From Cavia porcellus (Eukaryota > Chordata > Mammalia > Rodentia > Caviidae), in NCBI RefSeq assembly GCF_034190915.1, contig NW_026947502.1:39958785-40022784 (forward strand): a stretch of DNA of 64,000 nt, read 5' to 3'. The position numbers were made by a program, and so were the translations under genes. The notes under the pieces are model-generated. The model made no database searches, was not told where the DNA came from, and worked only from the letters and a program-made list of their open reading frames with translations. Below, piece after piece: positions 36,001 through 48,543 of the stretch (its first letter is position 1; every line of letters starts with the position of its first letter).

Positions 36001-36149
36001 CTTTCCCCTCTGATTCACTCATCCTACCTCCACAGGATGAGCAGGGTGGAGGTGGGACAAAACTGCTGGCTGGGGGCAGTGTGAAGGAAGGGCAGGCGAT
36101 GGCAGTCCAGGAGGAACATTCCAGGCAGCTGTGATGGGAGGAGGGTGGT

Positions 36150-36322
36150 AGCTTCATGGGAATCTCCTCCTGTGGGATCTTCTGCAATTTGATAGCACTG
36201 ATACAGTCTAAAATAAAGTGAGTAAAGCAGTTAAGTGTACAAGGGCCAAACAAACACAATATAAACAAAAGTATTAGTAGTGGCAGGAAAGTAAAATGCC
36301 AGGTGAGATAGAAAACAACCAT
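36150..36322 (-). pseudogene. env transmembrane anchor remnant, provirus B
   Basis: The minus-strand frame from 36322 starts with a hydrophobic stretch ending LFILCLFGPCTLNCFTHFIL, matching the anchor and palmitoylated-Cys start of the cytoplasmic tail in gammaretroviral TM. The open frame runs on to 35987, into the LTR. The rest of env is not recognisable. Confidence 0.75.
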
Positions 36323-38599
36323 GATTTAATGGAGTTTAGCAACTCATTTTGGGGAAGTGACCTACTTGAAGGGAAACTTAGAGGAGGAATTGGTAGCTTA
36401 CACAGACACAAATGGGAAACCACCCACTGTCAGCCCAGGTGTTTGTTTTGACACAAAGTCTCATCTCCTCTATTTCTTAAAGGGCTTGGCCACTAATGTA
36501 ACACTACTTAGGTTGTCCCTGTGCTCCCTGCTCTGGAAGTGATCATTCAAACGCTGTTGGGATCAGGGATGATGACCACTATGGCTACTTCTGGCTAAAA
36601 GGTGGGGTGTCAGTTGGAGCAGGTGATGTCTGTTGGGAGGTCCATTATATAGGCCATGTAGAGGGAGAGATGGCTGGCTCCATCTGTAGGACTGTCTGTA
36701 TAATCACTTGCAGTTTGGCAGTCTCCAACTGAAAACAAACCAACCATTCCAAGAGACTAAAGCACATATAAACAAGCCATGAATACTAGTATGGGAAGAA
36801 TGATTGTAACCAGCCTAGATCCTAGACATATTTACAGGTATAGCTAGAAGCAATCAACAGAGGTTAGCAACTGGAGCACCCTTTTCACATCTAGTCTTCA
36901 TTACTATTATTGTATATCGTACTTTTCTGCTGAGTGTTCAAGACAAAGCTAAGGTGAGACCTATACTAATCAATGTAATCTTCTTACCAAATATTGAGAT
37001 AAGTTAAGGATCTCCAGTATTTGTAGAACCATAGGTAGAGCCTTTTATCTCCTCAGTCACTCTCAACCCCCAGGATGGGTCATGGTTTTGCTTGACCATG
37101 TGGATTTCTATATAAGCAAAGCGGACATTTTTTGTCTCTCAGGATCTCCTTTTTAGCAAATCATATCTCAGTTTGTTCTTGTCCTCTGGGGTCCAACACT
37201 CCCCTTGCTCAGGACATTGAGTGACTTACCAAAATCACAGGATCTTGTAGGAAAGGTTCTTTCCTGCCTTTTTTGACCTTGGAGAGTCAGGACTAAAATA
37301 TTGACTGTCCTCTTAGACCAATTTTTTTTCCTGGTCCCTAAACCTCAGTTGTTGAATACCCAAAAGGATCACTTAACACAGCATTGTAGTAAGACCAGCA
37401 GGTTTAATTTTATGACCCTATCTGGTTATTAAACACTTTGAAATAGATAACATAATCAGGGAACTATTATTTCTTACAAATTGTGGTTGTCCTAGAATTC
37501 AAATTTTTGTAGCATGTTCACAGGTAACAATTATAAAGTTGTACAGAGAAAACCTGAGATTAAAGGCAGCTTAACATTTTGGTTTAACAATTTCGATGAT
37601 ATTACTATATTAGAACAATGAATGTTATTACTTTGAAACACATTCAAGTATTTATCTTCATACATAACAACCTTCTGGTCAATCATAATCATCTCCATTC
37701 ACAAGATAGTGAATGATGTAAAAATAAAAATACTTTTATCTATAGATGCACCTCATGGCTGAGTTTTGACTAGAGTTTAATTTTTTTAAAAGTGTCATTG
37801 CCTGAACCACAGAGTGTTTTGAGTATCTCTTAATAAGAAAAATTTCATTGTTTTACCCATGGAGAATTTAAACTTTTAGTGACAGCCAATGCAAATGTAT
37901 TATAGTAATGAATTTAGCAAGGTTTTTGGAAGTGAGTCTTTCACTAGGCCTGAACAAGAAAACCACTTTGAATCTCATTAATGAACAAAACTGAAATGAA
38001 TCAGTTTTGGACATCTGCCTTTTTATCCACCATGGGAGTTCAATCCAGGAGTCTCTCCCCAGCCCAAGCGGTCTCCACTTAGTTACCTTAACAATTTTCT
38101 CAGATAATTCTAACTCAAAATAGTCAACCCAGTATCCTGACAACAACTTCTCAACTGTGTTATAAGAACTTTTTACTGATCAGAAACAGCATGCCAGCAC
38201 ATTATTACCTATAGCCAATAATAAGCACCATATTTTTGTGAAAAATTCATTTTTGGTATTTTAATTGACAGATAATCTGAGTAAAAACATGTCATCTTTT
38301 ACTTTTCTTTAAACTAATCTACTGTAAGTCACAGCATTAGGTTATACACCCAAATGTTTAAACCTAGATAAAACTCTTTCCCATGAAAACTCAAAAAAAA
38401 AAAAAAAATCCAAAGACTGACAAGGACAATATTGAGCTCAAAAACTGTTTTCTTTAAGCAAAGTAGCTATAAATGTTGTAACCTGTTCCTAGCACAGATT
38501 GGAAAAACAGACAAACACACAAGACAACCGCATTACTCAGAGTGCACTCTCGGGTATATTGTCCATGGCACCAGGAACCACAAGACGTTTTTGTGGGAT
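36323..38599 (-). other. Unassigned interior of provirus B
   Basis: Position predicts pol and env, but no RT, RNase H or integrase motif was found in any frame. The DNA is AT-rich with an A run at 38391-38408. It may be a deletion filled by older flanking or foreign sequence. Confidence 0.45.
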
Positions 38600-39124
38600 C
38601 CTCCTTTTTCACCAGGGTGACCCATAAAGACTGCTACCAGTTGCTTGTGTCAGATTTGTTTCTCGTGCTGCACTTCCTGATCCCTCTGGTAGCGATTTCG
38701 GTGGCCTCTCTGAACAGGGCACCTACGTCAACTCCTTCTTTTTCTGGGTCAGTCAAGAATTCAGTGAGCTTTCTTTCGACATCTGGGCCCAACTGGGTCC
38801 AAAGTTTATCTTGCCTACAATGCTCTCAGGATCCATTGGGGTATATTTAATCACTGCCTCTTTAAGTCTTTCCCTAAAACCTTTTAGGGGTTCGTCTTAT
38901 TCTTGGTATATCTGGTCCAGTTTACTATCATTAACTGGCTTTATTCCTGCCTTTTTAAGACCTTTCTTAATGCAAAAGACAAAGTGTGTTCTGGCTTCAT
39001 GTGCCCTGGACTCATCGAATGGCCCCTGGGGATTTTCAGAGGGGACTATGTCTTTTCCTATGGGGTCAAACACTTTTTTGTCTATTGAATGATTCCTGTG
39101 GGCCTCATGGTAGGCACTGCCCAT
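38600..39124 (-). pseudogene. gag capsid remnant, provirus B
   Basis: Minus-strand open stretch 39124-38897 ends in GLKKAGIKPVNDSKLDQIYQ, then a TAA stop, then in the same frame DEPLKGFRERLKEAV and KYTPMDPES. This is the major homology area of gammaretroviral capsid. A later frame gives DVGALFREATEIATRG. The reading is broken and followed by no recognisable protease or RT. Confidence 0.78.
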
Positions 39125-39927
39125 TTCAATTACTGTGTGCTAGGATTTGGTTCTTTCATCTGGCTGAGGGTCTCATCAAACAGAAACATCAAAGAAAAAC
39201 ATCTGTGGTCGAGGCAATGCCACTTTAAATCCCAGATCAAATCAAACAAATGGGTGAGCCTATTAAAAGCTTAAATATCTTAGTCAGACTCATTGGTAGA
39301 ATGCCCGAGGTCCTTTTACATTTCTTCCAACTCTCTGCATTAGCAGAATTGTAATGGGTTATTTCTCCTCTTCCATGATTGTACAAGGCAGCTAACTTTC
39401 TGGGGTATATTGGGCTGGGTGGAGTTTGTCTTCCAATAGGCTGGGTCTGGGTCTCAGTTCTTTCCCTCGAAGAGCTCCCATTTCTCTGAGAGAACAGGAC
39501 CAGAGATAACTGCTAAAAGAGCAGGATCTACGAACAACTTACCTGTTCAGGATGGTCACGGAGAGCAAAGAAAAGCTGCACTTAAATAACTTCATTGCAT
39601 TTTCACTATCACTTGTAAAAGATATCTGTAGAGGGAAAGGAGCAAAATTTAGGGAGTCCCTTACTGGCCTTTTTTCTCATCTCCCAAGGGGTACAGAGTG
39701 CATGTCTCCACAGATAAAAGATGTGAGCATTTTTCCTAAAACTCTAGGGTTCTAGTTCTTTCTAATATTTAAGTAACCATTTTAAAGGTGACCTGAAAGA
39801 TCTGATTGATTTTCCATCCCCATCTGTTTCAAAAAAAGAAAGCTGTGAGGTTTTAGCCTTTGATATCTTAGAACTTTGACCCCCAAGAACCTAGCGGGCT
39901 GTAATATGAAGCTATTGGTTTGAGCAG

Positions 39928-40269
39928 TGTCTTAGTTACTTTTTACTCATTGCTGAGACAAAATACCTGATGCCCAAAGTTGGGAAAGGAAAGGTTTATT
40001 TCTAATAGTTTTTGGAGGTTTCAGTCCTTACTCAGTTGGCTCCAAGGCAGAGTGGCATGGCGGGGCCACAGTTCATGGCAGCTGTGAACAGCAAGGCAGA
40101 AACCAGCAAGTGAGAGACACGCCTTCTTCCTGCCATTACGTTGTATGCTGGTTCCACCCCCAGGTGGGTGTAACATTGACACTATCAATCCAAGCTCTAG
40201 ACAATGAACCAATCACAAGTGCACAATGCAAATGCGGGGGCCTGGGGCTCACAGACATAAACCATGACA
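39928..40269. mobile_element. Solo-LTR-like insertion in provirus B leader
   Basis: 342 bp with TG...CA ends ('tgtcttagttac' to 'accatgaca') and a near-repeat agcag/ggcag on the two sides. The text 'acaaaatacctga', 'aaggaaaggtttatttc' and 'cagttcatggcagctgtgaa' is familiar as an abundant rodent dispersed repeat, which I cannot name with certainty. Confidence 0.5.
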
Positions 40270-41095
40270 GGCAGTGAGGCCCTCTTTCCTGCTGAGATTG
40301 GCCTCTGATGCCATGGACAAGGTACCCCTCACCCCCTGGTCTGTCCTCCACGGTCTCACCGTCCTGCCACAGGAAGCTGTTGACAGCCTGAGACAGGTTC
40401 TGAAATTTGACCCTAATCAGTTCACATATGGCTCTAACAAGCTTGTTTAGGCCACTGCTGATAAACAAAGCATCCCCTGTAGGCTCTCGCTCAGGAGGGT
40501 CAAAGTGGCTGATTGGTGGAGGGTTAAGATTCTCTCTCTGCTGAAAAGGCTATAAGCAACTTGGACTGTTGAAATTCAAGGCCTCATATTATGAACACCC
40601 GGCCTATAAGAGAAGGGAGAGTGGGACAGCCATTCGAATATTCTTTCCAACTTGTGCAGTAATCTAAAGGGAACAGATACCACTGCATCTACCAGGGTTT
40701 ATAATTTCTATGGATGGATCTTCTGAATTATTTAGAAGATGAATCAACACACTCAACACAGGAATATAAGTTCTGAATTGCCGCCAAAAGTCTGAGGTTT
40801 CTACGGTACCAGTCAGAGTCTGTGATTTTACTATGTGGCGAAAGTGGTAACTGTGAGACAGGCAACCTAACTTAGAAATCTTCTGTATTTCTTCATTTGT
40901 GAGCTACAAACTGCAATAGCCAGAAAGAAGCCATAGCTCAAGGTTTCTGGACAAAGCAAACATCCAGCGATGTACCAGGACTGCTGGTTCCCCCTCCCCG
41001 TATGCATGGGCTGAAAAGTTGGTCTTGAAAGGAAAAAAACTGTATGAGGGAAATTTTCTTTTTAAAACTCTGTTCTTTTGAAACTGCATAGCTTT
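40270..41095. other. Unassigned leader sequence of provirus B
   Basis: A minus-strand open frame at 40468-40136 runs into the LTR-like insertion; its first half could be gag-derived but no motif proves it. Nothing else is recognised. Confidence 0.4.
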
Positions 41096-41426
41096 GTAAC
41101 TGCTTCATGGCTTTACAATTACTTTCCTGACCCTGTTAACCATGAGAGCATAACTGGATGTGCAGGCGCCTGATTGTACAAGCTTCATGACATTAATCTA
41201 GCCTTGTAACTGATGATCTCACCCTCCTAGCTGATCAGAAGAGCTGCCAGGTGTGCTGTCTCACCTTTGTACCTCCTGCTTGTGCATCATATAAAAGCCC
41301 TAGACCATCAGAGATTAGGACCTGATATTTTGGGAGTGACTCCAGTCAGCGCCTGTCAACATAAAATAAACCTGCCTCCAAATCCTGGCTGTCATTTCAG
41401 TGTTTCTGTTTGCCATAGGCAACATC
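41096..41426 (+). mobile_element. LTR-like element in the opposite orientation
   Basis: Has TATA box 'catataaaagccc' (TATAAAAG at 41290-41297) and AATAAA at 41365-41370, 75 bp apart, as in a short-R LTR, followed by a pyrimidine-rich end and 'aggcaaca'. It lies on the strand opposite to provirus B. No clean target duplication was found, so exact limits are open. Confidence 0.5.
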
Positions 41427-41700
41427 TCTAGGCAATGAGTTTCTCGGCAGCTCAGTGAGCCTGCCACCGCTTAGCACAGTGAGGTGAAAGTTCACAGTGC
41501 CTCCACTGCAGTCACCACCAGCAATCACTGCCCCCATCCCGAGAGTTCCCTGATGCCCAGTGATGGGCCCAACCAGAAAGTCCCCACCATGCTAGATCCA
41601 GAGAGTGAGCCAAGGAGAAGGCAGACCGTGCTTCCACATTCACTTTCGTTTAGGCTGGGTATGCAGACTATGTCCAGGGCTCCTCAGAGGTCTTTCCTTT

Positions 41701-41718
41701 ATCCCAGATGAACCCCCA
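41701..41718 (-). promoter_or_regulatory. Degenerate tRNA-Pro primer binding site
   Basis: The minus strand reads TGGGGGTTCATCTGGGAT, differing from the tRNA-Pro site of provirus A at three positions, all C-to-T or G-to-A changes. It sits 2 nt inside the LTR at 41721, which confirms the orientation of provirus B. Confidence 0.85.
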
Positions 41719-41720
41719 AT

Positions 41721-42241
41721 TGTTGCATTAGGAGGGAAATCTGGGGGGTTAGAGTTTTCCCCTGTAGCAACCCTCCAGTTTTCTCCAGGTCTGTCACCCC
41801 TACTCTGGAGAAAAAGGAAGTGGTACGGTGAGATCAACACAGAGCTCATGGCTGCAGCAGCAAATGAGAAAGTCAGAACTGAAGGGATGTGAAATGAAAA
41901 TTTATAAATGGCAGTGAACTCAGAAAAAAGCCTGCCTTACAGCAGTGCACGCTGCAAGGTAGCAGGACTTGAGGCAGTGCCCAGCACAGGACCTGGGATG
42001 TGCTATACATAAAGGATAAGCTGGCTTCTCAAAATAACTGTTTCATTGGCTGGGGTACTCCAGCCACTTGGGATCTCAGCCTTTGTTTCTGGGGTGAGGA
42101 GGTCAGAGGGCTGGGGTGCACAGCAAGTGCGTGCGATAGTTTCACACAGTGTGCAGTGAGCACATGGTCACCATACCATCATCGGCCACCCAGGTCCTGC
42201 CCTGTGTTTTCCTGCCCCCCGCCCTCTAATCTGTCCAGACA
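41721..42241 (-). repeat. 5' LTR of provirus B
   Basis: 521 bp from 'tgttgcattagg' to 'tgtccagaca', with TG...CA ends. Partner of 35471-36000. The polyadenylation signal is decayed (plus 'tttataaatgg'). Confidence 0.82.
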
Positions 42242-45200
42242 ATAACACCCAGCCTAGGACAGGCGTGACCAACAGCAGCTTGTAAGTCACATACTCACAG
42301 GCTAGGGGTTGCAGTGAGGGTCTCTCAGTGCCCACAGGAGAACCCATGACTGGTTTGCTGAGTAATTTGCATACCTGACAGGAGGTGAAAACCACTTGGC
42401 TGAGCACCAGGGTGGGTGCACATGGTCCAGGAATAAACTTCTTCTCTGGGACAGATGCAAACTGGCAAAAGCCGAGAAATCATAATTAGGCCTTTGGGGC
42501 CTTGTGATTCTGAGAGACAGAGGCAAGGTAAGACTCCAGGCTTTCTAATACAAACAGGTACATGTTTTTCCTACCATTTGACCTGATATTTTATAATCAG
42601 ATGTAAGTTTCTAACTAATGGCTTTGCATCCTAAATATATCTGTTTAATCGGCAAAGTCTTGCATTTTCAGGCATACATCTTTGATAATTACTATCATAG
42701 TTCTTTTCCCCCATAACATTTTGTAATGTAAATATCTGCTTCCTCTAGTTCTATACCCAGTCAGCTCAGGCCATGACTGTCTGTGCCACATCTCTGGGTT
42801 TTCAGTAAATTCCCAAAGTCCATGCTTAAGTTCAAAGATACAAGTCCTGTGGCTCCATGTTTACTGTTTTATGATTCCTGACAGCATTTCCTTCCTCTGC
42901 CCTTTGATTTCACTAGTTCATGTTGTCTTCTTATTTATAAGAGATGATTCACCATCTTTGTTCCTGTCAAGAGTTCTCCAGCCTGCACGAAGGGAGAGCT
43001 GGTGGCTGTGAAGCTTGGGGCAGGGAAGGTCCAGAAGGACCGAATCCGTGCAGAGTGGAGGATAAAGGTGATGGTCTCCACCTCCTCATCAACTTTCTCA
43101 AGGCCCTGGGAATTTAGGGGTCCAGTCAGATGCTATTTTCCCCCCAGATTCATTAGGTAACTCAAAAATTACAAACATCACGTGTTTTTGACAGAAGATT
43201 TAGAGAAAAAGATAATTTTGTTCAAAAGAACATATTGATCTCAGGAATGATTAAAAATAGAGTAATTTTAAAAAATCATACTTGCTTGCTGACATTTCCA
43301 CAGGATGGAACTGCTTTTTCGCCCGGTGTGAATTGCCTCCCCTTCACTACTTTAGATGTATCAATCTGCGACGTAACATATTATTTCCTGAAAATGAGTT
43401 ACTATCCTGAGATGTAAAAACTAAAACATGGACTTCTCCATAATTTTTAAATTTCTGTAGAAATGGTTAACCTTTAAAATAAGACCTGTCTCTGAGGCGG
43501 GAAGATGGGCGGGAGGGCAGTGTGAGAAAATCCCCTGCCAGGGTCACGGAGGTACCTCGAGGTCCTGCTCCAGGCTTCTGCAGAGAACCGTGTGGGTTTC
43601 TGATAGAATGCCCCGGGTGTGCCCAGCGTCGCGCGGTGTGCCCAGCATTAGAAAAATGAAGAACGAGGAGGGCAGCTGTCATTAAGCACCTCAGCAGGAG
43701 CCCACCTTACACTGTACGGGGTTTTGGCTTTGCAGAGACTGTTTGTTTGTTCATTTCTGTTTTTTCCTATCTTTAATTCCAAGCGCACTCTCTAAAGCCT
43801 GTTTTTCCTACCTTTAATAAACATAAAACTTTGCCACCATTATGCTTGTTTCATTCAATTCTTTGAGAAAAAAAAATTTAAAAATTGACTCTGAAAGGAA
43901 ATTCCAGAATCCCAGAGCTGGGTGACATTTCCTCGCTTTGCAAGATATGTAAGTAGTATGTTTCTGTTATATGTTTTTAATTACATTGTTTCACACTAAT
44001 AATAAGCAATAAATGTCTTTTGACCTACAAGACAGAAGTGTGAGTACTTTGTCCTCGTCAACATAATCCTTCATATTCTTTGCCTAACTTGTATATTGGG
44101 TCCCAGTTTTTTAGACATTCTGATTGTCAACAGTAATGAATATGTTGATTCTTGAAGAAAAATTACTTCTGAGAAAAATTCTTCTTCAGAAAATACCTCT
44201 TTTCTCCATAGAACTACATTATGCTCACTACAGGATCTGTGCGTAAAGGTTTTTCATGACTCGCTTACAAAGTATGAATATAAATTTATCATCAAGAAGC
44301 CACTTTCCTAAAAACTCTTAAATAGATCACAAATCCAAGAGTAAATGCAGAAAAATAACCTAATGCAGGATTTTTTAAATGATGTAAGCTTGACTCCACA
44401 TCTATCAATCAATTTACTAGGATTCTGTTTTGATCAAAGAAAATTGAAACCAACCTCAAATATATTTCTCTAAGTTAAAAATTATTATGTAGAACAGGTT
44501 GTAGGCTTCATTTTCATGCACATTTACAACTATTACTGCATCAAAATTGTCAGTCTCAATGAAAGACTGTATCTTCTTTAATCATGTAAACATTAATAGG
44601 TTTCTTAATGACTTTTCTATCAAAAGCCAGTCAGTGGATTTTTAAAATTACCTATGTCAGTCTTTTAAGGAATCATTAATTGACTAATACAAAAAATTAG
44701 AATGATATGTCATACTTTCTGAAAATAACCAAGAATCCAGCAAATATATTCTGCTGCTGAATTTAACAGCAAATGATGGAGGCTTTGTTTACTATTATTA
44801 ACAATAGATAATTTGTCTAAAATTAAGTTTGTGTAATCAAAATTTGTTCTCTTTTCATATAGCCAAAGAGTAAGGAAGCTATGAACCTTATTTCTTCCTG
44901 CTTCCACTTTAGAACACTCAGAACAAATAGCACAAGCATACACATTTTATAAATGTGTGCACTTCAGTATGTGGATCTAGACTGCTTTAAACTAAAAATA
45001 TTTGTAGCAATAAACTAATAATACACTCTAAATTACAGACACTGAAAAGTTCTAATGTTTTCATGTTTTACAAGCATTAATGAGCCATGGGCATCACTTC
45101 ACAACATGGTTATTTAAAAATGCAAATTTTAAAATATTTATGCTAATATTTAAAATAAAAATATACATAGAAACTGGTCTTGGATTAAAATAGGCAATAA

Positions 45201-45616
45201 GGATACAAAGTTAAGTTAGTATGCTACTACTACATCTGAAGACTGCTGTATCAATGAAAAAATTACAAACAAAACAAAAGAAATACTAAAGGTTAATGAA
45301 GTATTAGAAGATAATCTCAACAGATTGTTCTGGTAATATTTCAAGCTATTTTGGAGAAATAATCTATTTGTTCTTTATGATGTGTCTTTATGACATGTAC
45401 TAAAGGATATAGATGGAATAAAGATTCATTATGAAATAAACTGTAACAAATTAGAGAAAATGTAAATAATTATCTAATTATAAGGTGGAACAACCTTCTC
45501 AACCACATGTGAAATGGTAGAATCTCCAAAGAAAAAGTTAAATAAAAATTCCAAAAGTTGCCCCAAATATTAAGAAAAAGGCTACTACCTTTTAAAATAT
45601 AAAAATGAAAAAATAC
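42242..45616. other. Gene-free intergenic sequence with a CpG-rich patch
   Basis: Mostly unique and AT-rich. 43490-43640 is GC-rich with several CpGs ('cagcgtcgcgcggtgtg') and short direct repeats of 'gtgtgcccagc', but has no open frame of note or downstream exon. No repeat family assigned. Confidence 0.5.
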
Positions 45617-45693
45617 TCACTGAGGATTTAGCTGAGTGATGCAGAGCCTGTCTGGCAAGTATTAGGTCCTAAGTTTGATTTGCGATTAAAAAA
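45617..45693 (+). mobile_element. ID SINE, older copy of a tandem pair
   Basis: 'ctgaggatttagctgagtga' to 'aagtttgatttgcgatt' with an A tail. Diverged. The next ID inserted into its downstream flank. Confidence 0.75.
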
Positions 45694-45703
45694 AAAGAAA
45701 TCC

Positions 45704-45793
45704 TGGGGCCAGCAATTTAACTCAGTGGCGTAAGTGCCCACCTGGCAAGTGCAAGGCAGTGAGTTTGGTACCCCATACAAAAAAAAAAAAAAG
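45704..45793 (+). mobile_element. ID SINE, second copy of the pair
   Basis: 'ggggccagcaatttaactca' and 'gcagtgagtttggtacccc' then an A run. The sequence aagaaatcct occurs just before it and again after its tail, a target duplication, so it inserted in the 3' flank of the older ID. Confidence 0.82.
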
Positions 45794-46379
45794 AAATCCT
45801 CCCTTGCTCATTTAATGGGATACTTTTTCTGTACTAATTTTCTCCTATAATTGCCTAATACTACATATTTTAAGACACCTGAAAGGTTTTAAAGAAATGT
45901 CAGAATAGTGAAGAACTGCCTTCATCTCCCAGTTCAAGAGAAAACAAGTTCTAAGAGGCTCAAAGTTGAGATATTTTTCTCTTAAAAGTAACAAATTTCA
46001 AACTTGGCCTAAAGTCAAGCAGCAGCAAGTTTCAAGGGCAAAAAAGAAGACAGTAAGTTTAACGTGGTATCATAAGATATAGACTCTGGGTAACCTGGGA
46101 CTTCAGGTTAAATGGTCTTTGCTCTACTCAGAGTAAAATGGTCTTTGTGTTACTCAGAAAGAAGATAAACAAAGAAATTAATCATAGCATTTGATAAACT
46201 AATATTGATATTTAAAAATAAGATAACGTGTATAACTGAGTACATAAAAACTGAGTAGTAGAAAAAGGAAAAAGAAATAAATTATACATAGAAAAGGAGA
46301 AAATATGGGATGAATACAATTGAAGAAAACAAAATAAGCCACCAGATTTAGATCAGTATCTGATTAATTCATTAATATA

Positions 46380-46674
46380 TGAATAATTATGGTAAATATA
46401 AATGGCCAAGTTTTCCAGTTAAATGACAAAGGTTAATAAACTAGAGGGAGGAAAATGGGTACACCTGTATTAATAATTACAAAAGTTTCAATTCATCAGG
46501 AAGATATAACAATTATAAATTCCTAATGGCAGAGCTGCTAAACAATATAGTGAAATTGACAGACATACAAGAAAAATAAGCATCTATAATCTCAGCAGGA
46601 ACTTTAATATAGAATTATCAGTAACTTTTAACATATAATTCTCAGTAATTCAAGAAATAAAAATTTAAATGTGC

Positions 46675-46717
<43 letters not shown>

Positions 46718-47165
46718 ATATATATACACATATGTATATATACAAATGCAGAAAAAACATTATGAGAGCAAGCATGAAAGTTTTTAGTATTGTTATAAAG
46801 TTATAATTCAACAAATTTTAGAGTACTGAAATCACACAAGGGATGGATGCTGACCACAGAATAACTAATGAAGAAATCAATTTTTAGAAAACAAAGTAAA
46901 AGAAAAAGGATTACTATATAATCTCCTCTTATCAGTAAATTAAAGCAGGAAACAATAAATAATGTGAATTGATTTTAGGAATGAAACTGAAATAGAATTT
47001 TGTGGAGGAAAATTTGTAACCTCTAATGCATGATAGACACAAGGGTCTCAGAATTCGTGTTATGTACTTGAATTTATCTAAAGTAGATCAGTAAAAAAGA
47101 AACAAAATAACCTCAAAGTCAATAGAAGGAAGGAATTGCTAAACCTAATGAGAGAGAAAAAAACA
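46380..47165 (+). mobile_element. Old L1 ORF2 fragment
   Basis: Decayed endonuclease-region text: 'aggaagatataacaattata', 'atagtgaaattgacagac', 'agtactgaaatcacacaag', 'gctgaccacagaata' and 'gaggaaaatttgtaacct', in L1 order. Split by a TA microsatellite. The junction with the inverted L1 fragment is near 47170. Confidence 0.7.
46678..46747. repeat. (TA)n microsatellite
   Basis: Pure TA for about 32 bases, then interrupted TA/CATA. Such tracts are unstable and can form cruciforms. Confidence 0.95.
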
Positions 47166-47179
47166 ATAGAAAGCCTTTG

Positions 47180-47864
47180 TGAATAGCCTTTGTAGTTCCT
47201 TTGTTTGTATCCCTGCTTCTTCATTCACATTATTTATTCTTAAGTTATGGATCCTCTTGTCATCTTCTAGCAATCTTCTATGGTTACTGCTTGTTTCCTC
47301 GTTATTTTTAAAATATTTTTCCTTTCATGATCCCACATTGCAAAGCTGTCCTCCAGTCTGGATAATCTATCCTTCGTTTCTTTCAAGCGATTTTGCCAGC
47401 TTTCAATCGAGTTCTTAATTTCCTGGTAATCTCTTTGAACCTGCTTCATGCATTCTATGTTTTCTCTATTTTATTCACTAATTAATTCTCCCCCCTTTTT
47501 TTTGCTCCTCCATTCTTCCATCTGTTTTATCTTGGGAGGTGCTTAGCATTTCTTTAATTATTCTATTTATATCTTGCTTTACTTCATTAAATACTTCACT
47601 TTTGAACTCATCTATGAGGTCCTGAAGATATTGCTTTATGTCTACTGGTGCCATGTCTGATACTGCATGTTTCCTGTCCTCATTCTCCTTTGCATTTACC
47701 TTTCCTGGATCAGTGTTCTCAGGATTAGGGACTGAGGACCTTTTCTTATTGCTTCCTCTTCTCATATTTTTTGTTCCTTCCATACAGGTATATATAGGAG
47801 GCCCAGTTTCTTTCTTTGCTGGTTTCAGTTTGTCTGAAGTGTGCTGACTAGGTGCTCCTGCCAC
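47180..47864 (-). pseudogene. L1 ORF1 N-terminal half
   Basis: Open frame 47864-47478 (128 codons) and 47449-47267 (60 codons), separated by a small frame change, then further ORF1 text to about 47180. The charged heptad pattern marks the trimerising coiled coil of ORF1p, the L1 RNA-binding chaperone. Confidence 0.85.
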
Positions 47865-48535
47865 TGCAGTGTACTAGGAGGTACAGACTGGGGCAGCCTA
47901 TGCTGGGCCCGCCCCTCCGGGTCAGTCAACCTGCTGAAGGCTTCATGAGTTAGGGTGCACTGCCAGGCATAGGGATTGGTTTGGGCTAGCCTATTGGGTC
48001 TCAGTCCAGGCGTGACTCAGGTCAAGTGCTCCCTACCAATCCTGCTTGAGAAGGGAGAAGCCCACTGAAGTCACTGCAGCCTCTTGTTCTAGCCAGTCTG
48101 CCCTGTCCCAAAATGTTGTTGGAGCTCCCTCTTCTCTATGGAAGGGTTATTATTCCCGTCATTTACCGCAGGTCATGCAGGGTTCCCCTCCAGCTTGGCT
48201 CTCAGTTCAGTTCACCAGTTCCCATCCTTAGAGCGAATGCGTCTCCAGTGAGTTGAAAGTGGCAGGCTTTTGAGTAGCTCCATAAATCCCAGCTGGTCCA
48301 GTTCAAGTGCAGCAGCGGCAGCAAGTTCAAACAGCAAGTTCAAGAGGCAGCACCAAGACTTTAGCTATTCCAATCATAGCACCAGGACTGTGTGTTTAAT
48401 TGGTTTCTCTCAGCTTAGTTTGTTTCTGGGTCTGGAGGGTGTATCTCCCTCTGTTTGGGACTCTCCACGCTGTATTATTTTTGGAATCTAAGTTGACTAT
48501 ATCAGGCAGCCTATGTAGCCTGCTGTTATCTACCT

Positions 48536-48543
48536 GCCATCTT
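48536..48543 (-). promoter_or_regulatory. YY1-like site at L1 5' end
   Basis: The minus strand reads AAGATGGC within the first 20 bases of the element. The same word near the first bases of human L1 is a YY1 site that positions transcription start. Function here is inferred only. Confidence 0.5.

Larger units (their letters stand above)
35471..42241 (-). mobile_element. Provirus B: older gammaretrovirus-like ERV
   Basis: Two diverged LTR copies (35471-36000 and 41721-42241) flank an internal region read on the minus strand. It has a mutated tRNA-Pro primer site beside the right LTR, gag capsid near 38.6-39.1 kb and an env transmembrane remnant beside the left LTR. pol was not found. LTR divergence is visible in most 20-bp stretches, with a deletion of about 45 bp in the left LTR, so the insertion is much older than provirus A. 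Two LTR-like pieces lie in its leader. Confidence 0.82.

Noticed and set aside
38542..38850. 102-codon plus-strand frame, hydrophobic
   Set aside because: It is antisense to the gag capsid remnant of provirus B, which has family motifs.
46678..46747. Possible origin or attachment site from the TA-rich tract
   Set aside because: Simple microsatellite inside an old L1; nothing more specific is visible.
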